Assembly (NCBI GenBank): GCA_038363925.1
Contig: JAQQWL010000005.1
Span: forward strand, 2,046,001 to 2,110,000
DNA from: Apiospora phragmitis
Taxonomy: Eukaryota; Ascomycota; Sordariomycetes; Amphisphaeriales; Apiosporaceae
Length of the DNA: 64,000 nt
Direction: 5' to 3'
Part shown: positions 59,001 through 64,000 of the stretch, in pieces
Position numbering within the stretch: position 1 is the stretch's first letter
How the letters are laid out: the number at the start of each line of letters is the position of its first letter
Notes under the pieces: model-generated
Told to the model about the DNA's origin: nothing
Databases searched by the model: none
Seen by the model: the letters and a program-made list of their open reading frames with translations, nothing else
Translations under genes and position numbers: made by a program

Positions 59001-61592
59001 ATGTTGATCCCTCCAGACGACAACTCCAGAATTATGCTACCGAGGAAATACGTGGAACTCCTGCCAGCTTCAGGGCCGCGAAGCGACGCCGATCAATCCT
59101 CCTCCTCCGGGAACACCCAGGAGGACACCAACAAACGCAAGCGTATTGGCACCCAGATAGCTTGCAATTCTTGTCGTGCCAAGAAGACCAGGGTAGGTTT
59201 CCCCCTTCGTTACTTGGAGGTTCTGCGGCTCTCTACTGGTCTGCCTTCTGTCTTGTGCCGGAGTGTTAGCTGAACTGATTTCCGAACAAAGTGCGATGGC
59301 CAACGGCCAACTTGCGGTCCCTGTCGGAAGCGGACCACCGAATGCACCTACAGCACCAGGAAGGATCTTGGCGAAGAGCCGCATGAGATACTCGAGTTGC
59401 TGAAGTGGTTGCCCGAGCATCGTGCCTTTGATGTCTTGAGAGTTCTCAGGGCCAACGATGGTGACTGCGCTGCCGCGCTTTCTGTCATCAAGAGCAGCCC
59501 AGGGGGGATCCGCCGACTAGTTGACTTTGAGGTTCCCGAGACGACATACCGGCACAGTCCTCTTTGGAAATCGAGTTGATGGCACGCCATCCGATAGCAT
59601 ATCCCATGCTACAGCCCATTTCCGTCACCGCTCTTGAAGAGAGCAATTTACTTCGTTCGGTGAATTCCACTCGTCCCACCGAATTATCCTTCCAGCGGTA
59701 AGTAGAGCTCTGCTCTAACCTCCCGAGCAACCTACTTGTCCTAATCCCAACCGAATGGCAACGCTTAACTTCTCCAGCCCCTTCGAGGTTCGAGACCTTC
59801 CAGTCACCGAAGAACTATTCAACATCGACGCTGATTCAGCTGTCAAACTTTACCGCCCCCATGGAGCGCCAGAGGAGTCGCTGCCTATCTCGAGAGACTA
59901 CTGCGATAATCGACTAGCCGAGTTGAGTATATCAGCCTGGACAACCGTGCAGGTCAGCGATGAGCTCGCTGCGCGCATCATATCTTTGTACCTGAAAACG
60001 GACCATCCAATGCTGGGAATGTTTGACCCAGATCTATTCGTGTCAGATTTAGTCACACAGCAGAGGAGGTTTTGTTCATCCCTGTTGGTGAACGCACTGC
60101 TATACTGGGGTGCGGTATGTTATTAAGCGGAAGCTATTAATGAAATGCCACTGACCCGCTCTGATAGCAAATGTATAGTGCTATTGACAAGGAGGTGAAC
60201 AAACATGCCCGACTTTTCTGTGCGGAGGCCGAACGTCTGTGGTCAGAAGCCAAATACACGGATACTCTCCTGAATATGGCCGGAGCCCAGCTCTTGAGTC
60301 TCGTATTCATAGGCCACGGCAAAGACCACGCCTGCCTAAAATATCTCGCAGAAGCCGTCAGCATGGGAGTGCGACTGAAATTGTTTGGTAGGTGGGACGC
60401 AATTGGGGAAGAGACACAACGCGAGATGTCGGTAGATGACCAGAGCGCTACGCAATTCGCAGCTTGGGGTATATTCAACTGGAGCGTGTAAGTCGAGAAC
60501 AAGCCCCCAAGTCTAACAGAATACACGACTCACGAATGCCATAAGCTTGACTGCTATTTTCTACCGCCAGCCAGGTATTGCATATATCGACTCTCCGCCG
60601 GCCTTACTTATCCCTGGCAACATTTGAGCCAGCCTGGGCACTTCCGTCGACGATGATTCCTCAAGCGATGAGGCTTCCATATCGACAAAACGCACCCTTC
60701 CTGGGTATATGGGCACAACGTTCACATTTCTCTGCCAATTGTGGCGTATCGTGCATGGGCTCACACTGAGATACTACGACGAAAGAAAGAAAACAATGGA
60801 ACCACCGAAGCTCGAATTTGCCGAGCTGAAGTACCGCGAACTCCTAGCCTGGATGCAAAATCTGCCAGCCGAGTTGGTTCGTGGAGAGGATAATCCGCGT
60901 CATGTTTTTGTGTTTCAGGTACGTTTTGCTCAACTGTCGTTTTCGCTTTTCCCATTGGTGGCAGTGGGCCATGAACAGAAGCTGAATGATGTAGTATTTG
61001 GTTTCATGCGGCGGTACTCGATTTATTTCGGCCCTTTGTCAAGGAACTGGGGATGAGTCATACCGAAATGAAGACATTCTTGGCAAGGCAGTGTTCTCCG
61101 GGGGCTGCCTTCGACGCGTCGGTCGAACAGCTCAAGCACCTCATTATCGATTACCACACCAGCTACGAATCGTCAGCGTATACGATCCTGTGGCACACAG
61201 CCCTCATGTACGTTGCCAACGCAGTTCTTGTCTCCAAAGATGCGGACTGGCGAATTTACTTCCTCCTGTGCATATACGGCTACGAGAGCCTGAACCGACC
61301 ATTCCGCGTGTCTGAAGCGATCGGTACTAGTCTGCTGACTATGACGCTCCGCAACTCGGACATCACCATTGAGGAAGCTCAGGGTCTGCTCCTGGAGTTG
61401 AAAGAAAGAGGCCTGGCACGTTTGCAAAGCAAAGGTACTATCAGGGCCACCTTTATGGGGGATCTTGAGCTGGCCATGTCGGACCCTGAAGCGGCTAGAG
61501 TGGAGAACTTGGCCAACAGCTTCGAGGACATGGTTTTGTTCCGTGAATTCGTCAATGACGGACTGATTGAGGACATATCAATGGCCATATGA
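59001..61592 (+). pseudogene. Zn2Cys6 fungal transcription factor (NirA/Nit4-like), multiply broken
   Basis: Exons 59001-59192, 59292-59697, 59778-60114, 60168-60487, 60546-60918 and 60995-61592. The binuclear zinc cluster spans the first intron: CNSCRAKKTRC then DGQRPTCGPCRKRTTEC, with spacing C-X2-C-X6-C-X6-C-X2-C-X6-C. Downstream are a heptad-like segment (EILELLKWLPEHRAFDVLRV) and a fungal-specific regulatory domain (KTDHPMLGMFDPDLF, LTAIFYRQPG, TFTFLCQLWRIVHGLTL, FHAAVLDLFRPFVKELG). Three defects are seen: a one-base loss at about 59551-59566, an in-frame TGA at 60634-60636 after SPPALLIPGNI, and a one-base gain (or two-base loss) at 60995-60999 just after the last acceptor. Such factors bind CGG-type promoter sites. 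ATG 59034 is an alternative start. As written it cannot make a full protein. Sequence error may explain part of it. Confidence 0.8.
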
Positions 61593-62548
61593 AACCATGT
61601 TGCTGTCGCAAAAGCGGAAGAAGCAAACGCGTTTCCCTTTTCGAAAGCCAGAGGGGAACATATGAAGTTGCTTGGTTGGTGGTGAATGATTTAGGGAGGT
61701 AGGCATCGGTGAGGCCCTTATGTTGCAATTTTTGTCGACGTCACTGCGGCATCTAGCACTGATTGGTAGGCTCCGGCGATTAAGTGTGGCCGCGACGGGA
61801 GTCTGCTTCCTCTGACTCGTCTCTTTCTTTCAGCTGTGGTAGCCAAGGTCCTCGAGGTCAGCTACATGTCGCGAATGTCTCCAAGTCCAACCCGCCTCCT
61901 TTGTTCCATTCTTCTTTCCTGTGTCGTGAGGCGGGCAAAGACTAACAAATTCCATGATTGATACCCTTTTATGCACAAAGCTCGTTAACTCTGGGCCATG
62001 GACCAGCCGGACGATTCACTCTGTCCAATAGCTCTTACCCCTCGGCTTTCTAGTTAGCACACCTGTTGAATGGAATTCGGTTGCCGCTCATCGTCTACTG
62101 CATGAGAGACTACCTACCTATGACGAGACGCTGTCCGGGTTCAATGAAGGTTATCGAGGACTGCTGAACGGCCAACGCCTCTACCTGCGTGCCCACCAAA
62201 CCGCGCCATCCTACGGTGCCTTCAACCATCCAAACACCCCAATATATACTTGAACGCCATGGAATACTCATCATTATGCTGTTCGAATATGCTAATTAGT
62301 CAATATCTTGATCGATTTTCAATACCCGCAGGAGCTATCCAAACATCCTCCTTTTCTCATGCTGCCGTATTCGGCCCGTGCCTATCATGAACCTTCTGGG
62401 GTGCAACCTGTGCTGATTCGTACACAGGGCGGGCCGCTCCATATGAAGGAACACTTCTCACGGAGCTACGGGATAAGGACCAGGTGTTTGCATATTTTAA
62501 ACATTTGGAAATCGGTATATATGTTCAGCGAGAAAGCCAAGCCATAAA
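61593..62548. other. Convergent 3' spacer (956 bp)
   Basis: It lies between the ends of the Zn2Cys6 gene (plus) and the CFEM receptor gene (minus). I saw no element in it. Confidence 0.5.
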
Positions 62549-64000
62549 TCAAGCCAACCAAGTAGTATCGTACTTCGTTTGTGAACGTTTCATTTCGTTC
62601 GTCCTCTCGATCCGCGCCTCCAAGCGTATCCCGTCTTGTGGTCGCCATCGGCCGTCCATCTCATAGTCCTCGCCCACACTACCGTCTACTGTGTGATTGT
62701 TTTGGTCCCAGCTCTTCTGCGGCTGCCCTCCTTTTGCCAGTGACCCCTTGCGGCACATGGTGCTCAGCTTGGAGCTCTGTTCCCCCTTCCCAAAGCTCTG
62801 GTATCCCGAACTGCCCCCTTCGAGCGATGTGTTGACCCGGGTCTTGACCTTCGTGAACAGCAGCTTGATGGCCGGCGCCGCGACGCACAGGTGCGCCACC
62901 ATGGCCTCGACGCACGTCCACATGAAGACGGGCGCGTTGGTGTACGTGGCGTCGACGAGGCTCTTGAGGGTCTGCAGGAGGGGATCCGGAGGACGGCTAC
63001 CAAGATGACACTGTTGGATTATTGGGATTAGCGACGAGGCTTTTCTTCCTCGCGTACAGAAAGGAACGGATGGGGAACGTACATGGCGCCTAGGCTCAAC
63101 AACCCGATCACCTCGGCCTTCTGCCGCGTCGACAGTTTGAGCTTGACGAGGATCGGTAGCGGGATAACCAGATGGCCGCCTCCGTGAAGATGTTGACGGC
63201 CGCGTTGGCGAGCGCGACGACCGTGAGGTCCAGGCACTGCGCTTCCCCGTGCTGCAGGGTCCAGGCCGCCGAGACGGGGATGCACTGGAAGATGTCGAGC
63301 GCGATCAGCAGCAGCGAGGACACGACCAGCAGCGCGAGGGCCGCGGTGCAAACGTGGCGGAAGCGCCGCCCCGGGAACAGGCGCAGATAGAGGCACAGGA
63401 TGGAGATTTTGAGCGCGAGGATGTTGAAGGCCCAGAGGATCTGGCAGACGTAGACTGTTGCGTCATATCCGGAACGCGTCAGCAAGGCCAGTCAAACAAC
63501 TCGCATATATAGCAACACCAGTGAGAGTACTCACACCAGGCCCACAGTTTTGGGGCATCTTCGGGTTCGATTTGGAACAAGTGCTTTCCGAACCCATGAG
63601 TTGCCACTGCAAGATATCAGTAAAAATGGAAGCGAAGTCGATGGTCATCAACGCCACGTACTCAAGTTGGCAAAGATGGTCATAGGTATGACGAAGCCAA
63701 TGGAAACAGTGTGGAACAAGTCATCCCACCAACAGTATCTGCTGATGGCCAACCGCGAGATCATGCGGAAGATGTAGGCGCTGAGGATGATGACGCCGGA
63801 TGCGATGGAGATGCCGAGAATCATGTGTTGCCGCGTTTCCGTCGGCCGGTGGCACTGCTTCGCATCGACCTTGGCGAGCCCGATGGCCTCCGCGATGGTG
63901 CAGCTGTCGATGACACACTCGACCAGGAGCCCGTACAGGGGCTCGCTGGCACACTGGCACTCGACGTCGAGGATGCCGCATCCCACCTTTGGGGCTTCTT
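62549..64000 (-). CDS. CFEM-domain Pth11-like seven-helix receptor (partial, two frame breaks)
   Basis: The window end cuts off the N-terminus. Exons on the minus strand: beyond 64000 to 63662, 63606-63535, 63454-63083 and 63010-62549. The visible start is the second half of a CFEM domain (VGCGILDVECQC, then VIDSCTIAEAIG), a Cys-rich extracellular module. The helices of the fungal rhodopsin-like Pth11 fold follow (MILGISIASGVIILSAYIF, WAFNILALKISILCLYL, ALALLVVSSLLLIALDIF, VIPLPILVKLKLSTRQK). A long basic and Ser-rich cytoplasmic tail ends in TTWLA. One base is missing at 63166-63169 (between AAIW and VIPLPI) and one at 62977-62981 (between VLRIPS and LQTLKSLVDA). Pth11-type receptors sense surfaces or nutrients at the plasma membrane. 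The ligand is unknown. Confidence 0.85.

Noticed and set aside
1..64000. Transposons, LTRs, tRNAs, CRISPR arrays or a secondary-metabolite cluster
   Set aside because: No transposase, reverse transcriptase, terminal repeats, tRNA-like folds, spaced repeats or PKS/NRPS/terpene genes were recognised; the CoA ligase alone does not make a cluster.

Overview
This is nuclear DNA from a filamentous ascomycete (Pezizomycotina). The evidence is short spliceosomal introns with GTRAGT donors, CTRAY branch sites and pyrimidine-rich acceptors; fungus-specific families (Whi3, Rsr1/KREV-1 type Ras, a Zn2Cys6 regulator, a CFEM/Pth11-type receptor, an Arb2-domain protein); and cytosolic and mitochondrial housekeeping genes encoded in the nucleus. 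I cannot name the species. I recognise 17 protein-coding loci. I found no tRNA, rRNA, transposon, CRISPR array or biosynthetic cluster by eye.

Layout. 0-2 kb: Whi3-like RNA-binding protein (minus). 2-11.6 kb: long gene-poor tract. 11.6-12.7 kb: GC-rich broken acyl-CoA dehydrogenase gene that still ends in SKL. 12.7-19.3 kb: second gene-poor tract. 19.3-20.7 kb: Rsr1/Bud1-type small GTPase with seven introns. 23.8-26.5 kb: single-pass membrane protein with an EGF-like module (minus). 31.6-31.8 kb: small membrane protein. 34.9-36.1 kb: secreted/membrane protein. 37.1-38.8 kb: mitochondrial membrane protein, possibly Mgr3-like, followed by an (AGT)n microsatellite. 39.4-40.3 kb: uncharacterised Ser-rich protein with frame breaks. 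40.7-42.3 kb: Arb2-domain protein. 43.0-43.5 kb: mitochondrial ribosomal protein uS14m. 44.1-44.5 kb: small charged protein. 45.3-47.5 kb: peroxisomal 4-coumarate-CoA-ligase-like synthetase. 49.5-53.4 kb: housekeeping block with eL14, NAC alpha and ATP synthase subunit d. 53.4-59.0 kb: gene-poor. 59.0-61.6 kb: damaged Zn2Cys6 regulator. 62.5-64.0 kb: CFEM/Pth11-like receptor, cut off by the window end.

Two themes stand out. First, six loci carry lesions that break the reading frame. Nine of these shift the frame as the loss of one base would. One falls in uS14m, a protein the cell should not be able to lose, so part of this pattern is probably consensus error in the assembly. The acyl-CoA dehydrogenase (internal deletion) and the Zn2Cys6 regulator (in-frame stop plus further breaks) look more like true decay. 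Second, the two acyl-CoA enzymes, the synthetase and the dehydrogenase relic, both end in the peroxisomal signal SKL. I see no convincing new multi-gene system. The most useful observations concern gene integrity and gene models.
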